DNA of 64,000 nucleotides, taken from NCBI RefSeq assembly GCF_026210795.1, contig NC_089438.1:4051501-4115500 (forward strand). The letters are read 5' to 3'. Positions 48,480 to 59,075 of this stretch are shown piece after piece. The notes beneath the pieces are model-generated. The model did no database searches, was not told where the DNA came from, and saw nothing but the letters and a program-made list of their open reading frames with translations. Origin of the DNA: Rhizophagus irregularis (Eukaryota > Glomeromycota > Glomeromycetes > Glomerales > Glomeraceae). The stretch's first letter is position 1. The number at the start of each line of letters is the position of its first letter. The position numbers were made by a program, and so were the translations under genes.

Positions 48480-49120
48480 TTATCTTCTACGATACGTAGG
48501 TAAGTTTCTCCTTCTCTTACGATCGTCACGCGTATCTAAAATTGATCAAATTTATCAAATTTAAAATGTGAACGTAAAATAGAATGTAATATTAATTATA
48601 AAATTTTATTATAGTATAATTACCCGGCCTCTCCCAAAATCTTGTTCTAAATTCACGATAATATCTTTGGCCGGTACGCGTCCACAGCCGCTGCCCAGGC
48701 CGATCAGGGGTACCATTACGATAAAGGACATAGTTCTAAATATCAAAATCAGTTTGAATATTCGGTAAATACATTTAATTTAAATGAATGTAATTTTATT
48801 TATTTACTTACATGGTAATCCCTGACGAGGTTCCTCCACTTTTGGCTGCACTGTTGCCCGGAAACCCTCGTTCGAAATATTCTATTTATTCTGATTCAAT
48901 TAAATGGATTGGTTAATTTGAATTTAAATTCTTTCTTAAAGAAAATTATAGATATTAGTCATATGAACCTATTGGCAACAGAGTCCCAAAAATCATGGCG
49001 GCTTCTACCATTAATATTATGGTAGGCGCGGTTTCTGTCGCGGCGTATGTCGACAAGTTCGTCCATCATAGCCCAGTTCCAATGGACGTTATAGGAACGA
49101 CGACGTGTTTGGCGAGGCAT
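48480..49120 (-). CDS. Myb/SANT-like DNA-binding protein (129 aa, four exons)
   Basis: Exons 49120-48969, 48881-48812, 48735-48624 and 48535-48480, all with GT-AG introns and exact frame continuity (390 nt with stop). The start is chosen at MPRQTRRRSYN because the longer upstream frame has no support. The domain begins WNWAMMDELVDIRR, continues DFWDSVANRI and CSQKWRNLVRDYHNYV, with Trp spacing typical of Myb/SANT-like trihelix modules, then WTRTGQRYYREFRTRFWE. The tail DDRKRRRNLPTYRRR is a likely nuclear localisation signal. Small Myb/SANT proteins are known partners of DNA transposases, so it may help recognise the element ends. That role is inferred from location. Confidence 0.8.
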
Positions 49121-49628
49121 TATTAGATTTGATTTTATTTTTATAATTTGATTTTGGGATGAGTAAAAATTTGAAAGAAAGTCGTAAAATGTCACTTTAA
49201 ATAAAATTTGAACAATACCTCTTTGGTTTGATTTTATTTCTCGTTTCAATTAAAATTTAATTTATTAGACTTTTCATCATTAAACATATTAATTAAATCT
49301 CATGCGGATATGGATTATCTAAATATAAATATCATGATTCTAAATATAGATATAAATCACTTAATTTATTTTAATTTTTTTTAAAAAAAAATCTTAGTTT
49401 GATTTCAATTAAAAATAATTAAAAATCATGTACATGTTTTGGTTATTTAAATATAAATATCAATATATTATATTTAAAAATAAAACAATTTATTATTAGC
49501 ACATTCTATTGAATTTTAAAAAAAAAATCATCAATATATCATATTTAAAAATAAAACAATTATATTCTGATTAAATATTTTGCGTACATTTCTTCAAAAA
49601 ATCATAAAAAAAATCTTGTACGTCGTAC

Positions 49629-49830
49629 ATGCAATTACTAAATATCATCCCCTTGTGATAAATAAAAAATTACGCAACACAAATTCAACACAAACTCAAC
49701 ACAAATTTAACAAATTTAACGAAATTTGGCCAAAATTAACAAATTTTTTACCAGAATTATCAACACAAATTGAACACAAATTTCAGTCACGATTTATTTA
49801 TGTCACGCCCGTGTTGTTAATAATTAAATA
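49629..49830. repeat. Left arm of a ~190-bp inner inverted repeat
   Basis: Mirror of 55507-55711. Reads CAATTACTAAATATCATCCC at the outer side, then AACACAAATT-type short repeats, and ends in TTTATGTCACGCCCGTGTTG. The right arm repeats these pieces in mirror order with about 90% identity by eye. Confidence 0.85.
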
Positions 49831-49929
49831 AATAAATCTGCATTTTATTTATGATATGGAAAACGTGACCATAAATTCTTTTAAGGATATAATTTTATTA
49901 AAATAAATCAAAACTCCTATATCAAGTGA

Positions 49930-52909
49930 CTAAAAAATATATTTATTTACGAAATATTCATTTTGTTTATCAAATCGGGGTACTATGTGAACGACACCAT
50001 GTATAGACTCTATAGCTACAAAGTTATATAATTCTATCAATTTTAAGTGAGGACATCCATATAAATATGGGTTCCTTTTAGATTTAAAATCGTACCATTG
50101 AATTAATGCGAGATTTAGCGGTGGGTCTGTTAATACTTCTGCTAACAATAAGGCCTATAAATAATAAATATTTATTAATACTTTTATAATAAATTATTAC
50201 ATAAATTGGAAAAATACCTGTCCATAACAAAGTCCTTTGTCTGATATATAATCATTTGATTCTTCAGAATCCATTGAAATAGCTATGTCGCTAAACCATA
50301 CTTTATTATGATACCTGTTTGTGGCACGCATTATGGCACCATTTTCCAGTGTTACCGATCCGTATATGTTTATTCGGGTTTCACCAATAATTGTGAAACC
50401 ATCAAGTAAATCTAGATATGAATCCAGACAACTTATAAATCTAGCAAAACCAGTCTGCATTTTATTGTCTACGGAATCTTTTTTTTCATTAAAAAATGTA
50501 TTTGCATCTTGTAAAGAGAATTCAAAGAGTCTTGCAGAAAATTTACAAGTGCAAGGTGTTTTTGCCGGATTCACTGAATGTTGAGACATTCTAATAGATA
50601 TTGCTTGACGTTTTATCTATTAATTTAATTTCCATCTTAAGTTATATAATAAATATATACAATAAATAAAATTTTCAAATACTTACAGTTCGTAAAATCT
50701 GAGGTTCGACATCTTTTTTATTGCTAATTTGGTAGGGTATTTTAACGAAATATTTGTGAAGACTTTCATAAGTTTCTGTAGTATAGCCATTTATTGCGCC
50801 ATAAGATCGTATTGAGTCAATAATATGATAAACCCATGAATGCAATTTAGGTAACTTCAAATTGGAAGGAGAAACAAATTTAAAAGCCTTGACAAACATC
50901 CGGGCCCATCTATGTATTGCATTCTAAAACTTAAATGTTAATTTAATTTATTTAATTTAAATTTTCAATTTTACTAAAATTTTAATACATACATTAAATT
51001 TCTCCAAGTCACTTTCACTAAATTCTTCATATCTACTTAAAATATACATTTCATTCCAATATTCGTACAATTTCGTAAGATCATCATTATTTACAAAATT
51101 ATCTACTTCATTGTTATTTTCATCATATAAATTATCAATAACAAATATCATGACTTTCATCAAACTTCGATATTCATTAGCAGTTAATCTTGCAATTGAC
51201 TGCAGTCCATTGGAAAAAATTTTAATGGCAGGAAAACGTGGGATTGCTGCTAGACGGCGATCTACTTCTTCAACTAATTTATTACCATTAACATGTTGCA
51301 ATTTTAAGATATCGCACGTGAAGATAATTTGATAACGAAATAAACCTAAATCTAAATGATGCATTCTGTCAGGAACAGTAGCCAAGTAGATATTTATATT
51401 CCTTGATAATATAAATATTTATAATTAATTATATATGTTATTATAATTATTTCTACTTTTGCATACTTACGGTAAATCCCAAAAAAAATTATGTACAGAT
51501 TCTATGCAAACAGATCTTTGTGTATCATTTTCAAAATGTTTACGCATTTCATCATGAGTTCTTAGTATTACATCGTTAACCGATAAGTCTATATTTGCAA
51601 GATTTTCCCTTTTAACTAAACAGGAGTGACATGGAAGGTTTGAATTGGAGGATTTATAAACTAAACAAAAACTTGCGGCCTCCGGCCAATCTGCAATAAT
51701 AGTTGAAACTCTAGGATAAAACCAGGTATTTTCATTATTTATAAAAAGGTCTATACCATCTTTTAATAAAATAATAGGTTCTAGTAAATGACGTAAAGAT
51801 TTATGAAAGGTATCACGAACCAGATCTTTATTTGCAGCTTCTAAAATTGGTAAATATCCCAAAAGTTGCTTTGCATCCTGTTTATTACGACACCATATTG
51901 GGATATTACCTAATGTAATATATATTGGATGCAATTGACTTTTTCCTAATGTATCTGTAGTTGTTGCATCTGAATATAAAATAATTGATAATAATTTGGA
52001 ACCAGTAGGTAAGGATTCTTGCGTAGTTTTCCACCATTTTCCAGTGTTTTGTTCACTGTAAATACTTTCTCTATTATACTATAAAATAATATAAATAAAT
52101 TAAAATAAATATTATTTAAATTATTGAATTAACTAATATTTACTATTTACCTCATAGTTTTCGTAAGATAGCGCAAAATTTTGTGTTATGTCAGGAACAG
52201 TTAAGATATTTTTGATGCACTGTATTAAGTTTTGATAATAAAGAAAATAATCTTTATCTTTATGTTTTGTTATAAGAACTTTACTAAATTCTAAATTAGA
52301 AAACTTCATATTATTCATAAATGCTCGTCCCTGTTCGATATTTTTTGGTAATGGTGATTCTGTAAGATTTGAATGTTTATTAAAAAAACGTATTATTTCA
52401 TTACCACCTTTATTGTTTATTTTATATTTCGTTACTAATAACATTAGATCTTTATAAGCATCATTAGGAAATTCTGTGCAAGTTTTGGTATTGAGATTTT
52501 TGGGTTCTTCAAAAATTTCAGGCTCTTCAGATGAATCTAATATATTTTTAAAGTTACTATCTTCAAGGCTCATCTCTGATATTGCACTTCCAATACTGTC
52601 AAATGACATATTTTGTACATTATTATCATCATTCACCTAAAATTATAAACCAAAATGAGTTAGTATAATTTGAGCTTTTTCTTTAAAAAGAATAATCTGG
52701 AATAACATAATTACCTCAACTTTATCATTTTCATATTCACTACTTAGATTACTTCTTGTATCCATTTCACTGCTATATTTTTCACTATCATTATTATCAT
52801 CATCATCTTCTACTTCTACTTCTACATTTTTTAAGCATTTTTGGGCGTGTTGAGTATATGCAAAGCGTTGACTGAATATTCGCATACAAAGGGGGCATTT
52901 GAAACTCAT
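49930..52909 (-). CDS. Plavaka-type transposase with N-terminal C2H2 finger (852 aa, seven exons)
   Basis: Exons 52909-52715, 52636-52151, 52078-51471, 51401-50993, 50923-50687, 50616-50218 and 50154-49930. All introns are GT-AG and the total of 2559 nt has no internal stop. The start has a C2H2-type finger (CPLCMRIFSQRFAYTQHAQKC), then an acidic linker. The core carries LLSIILYSDATTTDTLGKSQ, HPIYITLGNIPIW, LLGYLP, and VPDRMHHLDLGLFRYQ, the signature blocks of Plavaka (CACTA-related DDE) transposases. It should bind and cut the element ends in the nucleus. Orientation is opposite to the gene at 54011, with a 1.1-kb shared 5' region. The complete reading frame marks this as a recent, possibly active copy. 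Confidence 0.93.
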
Positions 52910-54010
52910 GTTACTAAATTAACGCGTCAAATTTGATGAAAAGTATCAATTCACTATTTAATTTATATGAGATTATGTGTGCTAATAAAATTATATTGCA
53001 AATTCATTGTAAAAATTTAATGAATTAATTGAATGGATTACAATTGATTGAGTTATTTGAATAGACACGACTACGCAAATTTACGCATTAATGAATGGAA
53101 CTGGCTGTAAGAATCTGGTGGCTAATATCGCGGAATCATTCGCAATTTTACGCATTATAGCAAAATTTAAAATATGCGAAACACTCAGCAATTTTGCTGT
53201 CGGGAACTTGCCAAGTTCGTGGGTTGGCAAATCTAAAAATAAATGTAACAAGTCTATGATGTACCATATAAATATTGTTTATTATTTTATTTACTATTTC
53301 AATTTGCCGGCAACCTGCCAAGTGAATCTGACAGCAAAAGTGCTGAGTGTTTCGCATATTTTGAATTTGCTGTAACGGGCTGTAAAAATTCGGATGGCTT
53401 ATTCAATCGGCTAATCATCTGATAATCAGCCGCAAATTTATTGGCTTAACACGGCAAATCACTTTTACAATAATGGACGGATGATCAGCCACAAATTTAT
53501 GCGATAATCAGGTTATAAGCGCTCAAGATCACTATCAATCTGATCAGCCAAATGAGTTCACTGGCTGCAACTTTTTTTTTCCATGCATAAAAGCCCCAAC
53601 ATGTGTAACATGTTATTTTTTTATAAATTGGATTTGATTAATATTTCGATTGTACTATGTGCTTTTACGAGAGTTTTTTTTTAAAGTTCTCTTATGAAAG
53701 TGTTACAATATTTTTTCGTAATATCACGATGCAAAATTTTTGCATTAGTACATTCATTTTTTGTAATATTTCGCATTAGTTCATCCATTTTTCGCAATAT
53801 TTCGCAAGTTTTTTTTCTTTTTTAGTATAGAATGGCGGAAATTACCTTATGACAGCTTGCCTCCTTTTTCTGAATTTCTGATTCATGTATTTCCCCCTTT
53901 TTCCTCATCCTTTTCGAATTTTCTAGTTCACCTTTTTCTCATATATTTCCTCTTTTTTCTCATATATTTCCTCCTTTTTCTCATATTTTCGTTTCAAATT
54001 TATTATCATA
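52910..54010. promoter_or_regulatory. Divergent 5' region with a long hairpin and pyrimidine tract
   Basis: Lies between the start codons of the transposase and the companion gene. An inverted repeat of about 60 bp pairs 53157-53215 with 53310-53377 (shared core AATATGCGAAACACTCAGCA). Other mirrored or repeated pieces include GCAATATTTCGCA (about 53785). A TTTTTCTCATATATTTCC repeat lies at 53935-53985, just upstream of the companion ATG. Likely a two-way promoter; no TATA or factor site can be named. Confidence 0.55.
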
Positions 54011-55429
54011 ATGGCTACAAAGCGTGGCGAGAAACGAAGAATTGACGATAATGAAAGATTTTCAAAACGTAGTACTGAGGGTAGCGAAGCTGAGAAGCGA
54101 GTGAGAATATCCGATGATAGTGTTGATGGTATATATGACATAATATGTATCATATTCTTTATAAAAGAAATTATATAATATATAGTTAAATTATATTTTA
54201 TTGTTAAAGTTAATAAAAAAACAATAGAAAAACTATTAAGAACCAATTCGCAGATAATTTCTAAGCTTGAAGTTCTTATCACCGGACAAAAAAATCTCGA
54301 AACCCGTCTCTCGAGCATAGAAAAAAAGCTCAATGATAATAACAAAAATAATAATAATACAATAGATCCGGAGTATGTAAAGGTAATAAAGATGAATATT
54401 ATTTAATGTAAACCTGAAATGCTAACCTCGTTTGATTAGGAGCTCGTTAAGAAGGTGTCGAAAATTTTATTTGAAAATTTTGTTTATCCTTCGCAAGACG
54501 AGTACAAACTCGCTACCGAAAAATATTTAAAAGACGAAAATCCGGAATTTATGCGCCAGTTCAAAAAAAATCAATGGATTATTTTTTTCGAAAAAAAAAA
54601 TTGCCCCGACTGTAAGTTAAAGCAATTATGAATTTTATTAAATTTCATACTAACATTTTTTTTTAATAGTTAGTACAACAACATAGAAGCATACGAGGGA
54701 CGTTCACGTCTAGAGTTAAAGACGTTATGTATTCTGTTTTCGAAGCGACTGGGCATAAATTACCGTCTATTAACACTCAGGCTAGTCCGTCAAAGATTCA
54801 GGAATGGAAGAGTAAAGCAAAGGTGAAAAGATGTTACAACAACCTATTTAAAAAGGTTAAAGATGGGCAACCTACGACATATATGTCGCTGATAATTGAT
54901 AAGTTGCGAAAAGAAAATAAAAATCCCTCAAAAACACAAATAGCGTATGCGATTAGCATATGTGAAACGTACTTAAATCCTAATAATCAAAACATTCAAA
55001 TGAGCGAAAGTATAATGAAGTCGAAGATAATCAACAACTTAGTAAGTTTTTAATTTACAATTTGCAAAATGTGAATTATTTGAATTACAGTTTATTTATT
55101 TATTTATTGATTTTTAGCAAAAGTTGGAAAATAGGGATAAATTTACACATTCGGATGATGATTCTCATGATGGTAATGATGTAGACGATGGTGGTGATAG
55201 AGCAGCTGACGATAGAGCAGGTGCGGCTGATGATGATGTGACTAACGATGGTAGGCCTAACGATGGTGCGGCTAACGATGATGCGGCCAACGATGGTACG
55301 GCCAACGATGGTGCGGCCAATGATGGCATAGCTGACGATGATATACTTTCTATTGACTCTTATAACACGGAGGAGGAAGGTCGGTATGTAAATAGTTTAT
55401 TAGAGAATTATGGGTTGCATAAAAAATAA
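54011..55429 (+). CDS. Companion protein of the Plavaka element: coiled coil plus acidic repeat tail (380 aa, five exons)
   Basis: Exons 54011-54128, 54210-54382, 54440-54611, 54674-55041 and 55118-55429 join in frame with GT-AG introns (1143 nt with stop). The N-terminus is basic (MATKRGEKRR). Residues ~40-80 form a Leu/Ile heptad coiled coil (KLEVLITGQKNLETRLSSIE). The middle (~100-250) is a Lys/Tyr/Trp-rich globular domain with HRSIRGTFTSRVKDVMYSVF, of unknown family. The tail is built from NDGAAND-like repeats (residues ~290-350) and is strongly acidic. No catalytic motif recognised. Position within the element and divergent pairing suggest an accessory transposition protein, by analogy with the second gene of plant CACTA elements. 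That function is inference. Confidence 0.8.
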
Positions 55430-55506
55430 ATATTATTTTTTATATATATCACACGTAATAGCATTTTTTTTACCATAATTAATATAGTTTTAATAAATAA
55501 AATGGT

Positions 55507-55711
55507 TATTAATTCTTAACAACACGGGTGTGACATAAATAAATCGTGGCTGAAATTTGTGTTCAATTTGTGTTCAATTTGTGTTGATAATTCTGGTAAA
55601 AATTTGTTAATTTTGGCCAAATTTCGTTAAATTTGTTAAATTTGTGTTGAATTTGTGTTGATAATTTTTAATTTATCACGAGGGGATAATATTTAGTAAT
55701 TGTGCATATAC
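55507..55711. repeat. Right arm of the inner inverted repeat
   Basis: Mirror of 49629-49830. Contains AACAACACGGGTGTGACATA, GTGTTCAATTT repeats and, at the outer side, GGGGATAATATTTAGTAATT. Confidence 0.85.
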
Positions 55712-55859
55712 AATTTCTGTGATTTTTTAAAATGCGGATTTCCGTAATTTTACGATATCGTATTTTCTGGCCAATCAAATTAGGCTGATCCTTGCATGTG
55801 ATTTAATCATTTAATCATTTAATCATGCACGCGTTTTTGTCTTATTTATTTTTGTTTCT

Positions 55860-56580
55860 TATTTCTTTATTCTTTTGTTCAATATTTTTAATTTTTTTGT
55901 CTCTTCTTTCTATTATTTCTTTAATTATATACAATATATTTACATATATTTCATAATTTATTGCTTTGCAGGTATAGAAATATTTGTTTATTAATACTAA
56001 TTATTTTCATTTTTTTTTACCTCTTTGTTATTTTGTATCGTAATACTAACAATAATATCCATGTTTCCTTTATTCCTTTTTACTTGTACTTTAATACTAA
56101 CGATACTAACAATACTAACAACATGTTTATTTTTTCCTTTCTCTTTATTTCTTTATTCTTTTGTTCAATTACTTTGCAGGTATAGAAATATTTATTTATT
56201 AATACTAATTATTTTAATATTAACGCGTTTTTTTTTTACCTCTTTGTTACTTTATGTCGTAATACTAACAATACTATCTACGTTTCCTTTATTTCTTTTT
56301 ACTTGTACTTTAATACTAACGATAATATCCATGTTTCTTTTACTCCTTTTACTGTTTCTTTAACTCTTTTTACCTTAATACTAACAATAATAACAATATT
56401 TCTTTTATCTTTATATCTAATACTAACGTTACTATAGCTGTTTCTCTTCTTTTTACGTCTAATAATATTGTTACTCTACTCTTTCTCTTTTTTACTTTTA
56501 TGTATTCTGTATATATTAATAAATACTTGTAATTTTTTATGATTATATCTAATAAAACATACATTATATAAACTTATAGT
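55860..56580. repeat. Pyrimidine-rich direct repeats with AATACTAAC motifs
   Basis: A segment beginning at 55970 (GGTATAGAAATATTTGTTTA) recurs at 56179 (GGTATAGAAATATTTATTTA), about 208 bp apart, and TAATACTAACAATA-like motifs recur more than ten times. The open frames here (Phe/Leu-rich) follow from the repeat and are not treated as genes. Confidence 0.65.
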
Positions 56581-56589
56581 ACAGAAAAT

Positions 56590-57060
56590 GAAGTATTATT
56601 TATCGAAATATTTTGAAATATTACGAAATATTAAGTTGTGTAAAATCACAGAATATTACGAATCGTCAAATTATGGAACATTACGCATCATAGAATTTCG
56701 AAATATTTTAAAAAGTTGCGAAGTATTACGCAGTAAAATTACGGAATATTACGAATCGTAAAATTACGAAGCCTTGCATACAGTAATATTTCGAAATATT
56801 TTAAAAAGTTACAAAATATTACGCTTACGCAAACTTGCGGCGGGTCTGAAAACTTACGAAATATTATGTAAAATTACGAAATATTGCGAACCGCAAAATT
56901 ACGGAATATTACAAATCGTAAAATTACGAAGCTTTGCATATCGTAATATTTTGAAATATTTTAAAAAGTTACGAAATATTACGCTTACGCAAACTTGCGG
57001 CGGGTCTGGAAGCTTACGAAATATTATGATGTGTAAACTTGCGCAACTTTTCGCACTATA
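56590..57060. repeat. Subterminal repeats, right end of the 9.5-kb element
   Basis: TTACGAAATATTACG-type motifs fill the region. A block containing ACGCTTACGCAAACTTGCGG and CGGGTCTG occurs twice about 160 bp apart (about 56820 and 56980). Motif content mirrors the left-end 50-bp array although unit length differs. Confidence 0.85.
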
Positions 57061-57070
57061 TAATTTCCTG

Positions 57071-57797
57071 ATGAAGTAAGTGAAACTGAAACTGCATTTT
57101 CATGAATATACTGCTTAAGTTTATTTTTTGAAAATCCATATGCTTCAAATATTCTTTTTCGAAATTCTCTATCAGTTGGAAGTTCAAAATTTTCATTTAA
57201 TGCATTAATAAATCAACGAAAAGAAGGAGATTTTAAAAGATAAAGAGGTTGAAAATCTAGAATAAGCCATTCAAAAAGAAGAGTTTTCAAATATTTTTGT
57301 TGATCTTCTGTCATTTGTGAATGTGAATCTGACGAAATAGCATAACGATCAATTTTTACCTGTTTTAAGGATGGCGTAATAGTTGATAAAGGTTTAGAAT
57401 GTTCATATATTTTGTGTTTTCGATTAAGATGACTAATAATATTACCAGTTGGACCTGAAGTTTCGATCTGTGCAGCACAATTTTCGCCATTATCTAATTT
57501 TTGATTACACTCAAAAATATACTTATTTGAATTGGTTGGATGATTTTTTCGTTCTCCCCAATTATATATCCAACTTCGAAGTTTTGATCCTCCTTTACTT
57601 TTAGTTTGAAAATTTAAATTATATTCTTCTTTATCAAGAAGTTTATCAAACGCATTTTTTGTATACTCTTCTATACTATTAGTATCTTCTAAAGGTGGTA
57701 AAAGATTTTCTGGTGGTGTAAGATTTTCTATATCAATTATATCAATATAGTTATCTTCAGATTGTAAACGTATTTCTATAGTTCTTTCGGTTGACAT
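57071..57797 (-). pseudogene. hAT transposase, N-terminal part with BED finger
   Basis: Starts MSTERTIEIRLQSEDN. A BED-type zinc finger is seen: WIYNW near residue 76, then C97, C107, H123 and H128. Continues through SLKQVKIDRYA to SPSFR, where TGA at 57213-57215 interrupts; the frame then goes on (FINALNENFELPTDREFRKR) to VSVSLTS at the insertion junction 57071. The stop fits a single C-to-T change from CGA. The C-terminal half resumes at 47547. Confidence 0.85.
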
Positions 57798-58092
57798 ATT
57801 TAGAAATAATGCTAAACTTCGAAGTGTTTCTTTGTTAATTTTTTTTTTCTTTGTCTTGAAATAAAACCACGTTTTTTAAAGTAGTACACTAATACTAAAT
57901 AGTTATATGTGCGACATAAATGTTAATCATTATAGGATAATCCGGATAATCTGGATAATCTAAAATTTTATTCATTTGTAAATTCTTAAATCCGGATATC
58001 CGGTTAAAATTAACCGGATACAAATTTGGATAATAGGATAATCCGGATAAATCCTAGGATTTTATCCGTTCAAGGAAAGCTCTAGTATTCAG

Positions 58093-58500
58093 GAGACATG
58101 ATAACTTTAATTAAAAATAGGTATATACCGATAACCGGGCGTGCGTGTAATGCAGCTATAAATAGAATGTTATATATATTTTTTGCCCGTTCCTTATTTC
58201 TATCCTATTGGAAATAAAAAATTAAAATACCGTATTAGTGTAATTATTTTATTATTCATTATTTATTGTCCGAATGTCCGAAACGATACTAAAATTTCAG
58301 TCACGTGAGTAGTAAATAAGTCTGCCTAAGCCAATCACGTCGTACTATTATAAGCTCAGTGGTTTGATTAACATTTTTTAAATTTACTTACATAGACAAT
58401 TTTTTTTTCTTATATTATAATGAGTCTTATCCCTCTTTTACTTGTAGTACTTTTTTAGCCTACGTCAAAATTTATTGTTATTTTATAACACATTTTACAT
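58093..58500. other. AT-rich spacer
   Basis: No gene seen between the hAT right flank and the GC-richer block at 58512. Confidence 0.4.
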
Positions 58501-58511
58501 CAAAAAAAAAT

Positions 58512-58800
58512 TTGTATAGTGTTGAACCACTTCACTCCCGACAGTATTTACGGGTGACAGCCTTTTGGTTGAAAGAAAATACGGATCATTTTTATTTGAT
58601 TGATTTTTTGGTTCTGGATAATCTGGTTTTGCCTAGGATTCGAATGAATAATAGGCTGGACGATTCCTCTCAAGATACTGGGGGATTGGACGAACTCGCA
58701 CTAGTTTAGTTTTGTATCGTTATCTTTGTATTTCGTTCTACTAGCAGTTGCTTGTAGTTCCGGATCATGTCTTCATAATAAAAATAAAAATAAAATAAAA
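58512..58800 (+). other. GC-richer block with A-rich tail, possible retroelement 3' end
   Basis: A 65-codon open frame (YLRVTAFWLKENTDHFYLID and onward) with base composition unlike its neighbours is followed after about 75 bp by a tail of AAAAATAAAAATAAAATAAA. This layout resembles the 3' end of a non-LTR retroelement or SINE. No reverse transcriptase, so the call is tentative. Confidence 0.25.
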
Positions 58801-59075
58801 TTATAAGCTCTGGAATACTTTCCATTCTAGTTAATATCTATTTAATTAAAAAAAATTTGGTCATATTTAGATTAACCTGTTTAAATTAACTTGAATTGTG
58901 TAACGTGTAGTATACGGATTGAGAATTTTTTGATCGTAGATTGTGAAATAACTTCATATCACTTACAAACAAGAAGAAATATAATAAATTTTTTTATTGA
59001 CACAAAAAGACGTTTTTAATTATATAATTTAATATTTTTTTTCGTCCAAAATATTGATTTTAAATCACTAAATTT

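Larger units (their letters stand above)
47548..57070 (-). mobile_element. 9.5-kb Plavaka-type DNA transposon inserted in the hAT transposase
   Basis: Terminal inverted repeats of about 40 bp: left CAGGAAATTTTATAGCGCAA, mirrored right CAGGAAATTATATAGTGCGA, both running on to AAGTTTAC. The dinucleotide AT flanks both ends (47546-47547; 57071-57072); removing the element and one AT restores an open transposase frame. Subterminal tandem repeats occupy both ends. It contains three intact genes: Myb/SANT-like (48480-49120), Plavaka transposase (49930-52909) and a divergent acidic protein (54011-55429). Inner inverted arms (49629-49830; 55507-55711) leave open a two-step nesting in which the Plavaka unit entered a different element. 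Confidence 0.8.
44493..58084 (-). mobile_element. 13.6-kb hAT transposon carrying cargo and a nested element
   Basis: Ends are TAGAGCTTTTCACCGGATTA and, mirrored, TAGAGCTTTCCTTGAACGGA. The flanks show an exact 8-bp duplication GTATTCAG at 44485-44492 and 58085-58092. Subterminal GGATAATCC / TCCGGATA motifs are clustered at both ends (44510-44630; 57930-58060), as expected for transposase binding. Inside: a SAM/nuclease cargo pseudogene (plus), the hAT transposase in two pieces (minus), and a 9.5-kb element inserted into the transposase. Without the insert the element is about 4.1 kb, normal for hAT. Confidence 0.92.

Noticed and set aside
55961..56363. Hydrophobic open frames resembling membrane proteins
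   Set aside because: Same cause: pyrimidine-rich direct repeats at the right side of the Plavaka-type element.
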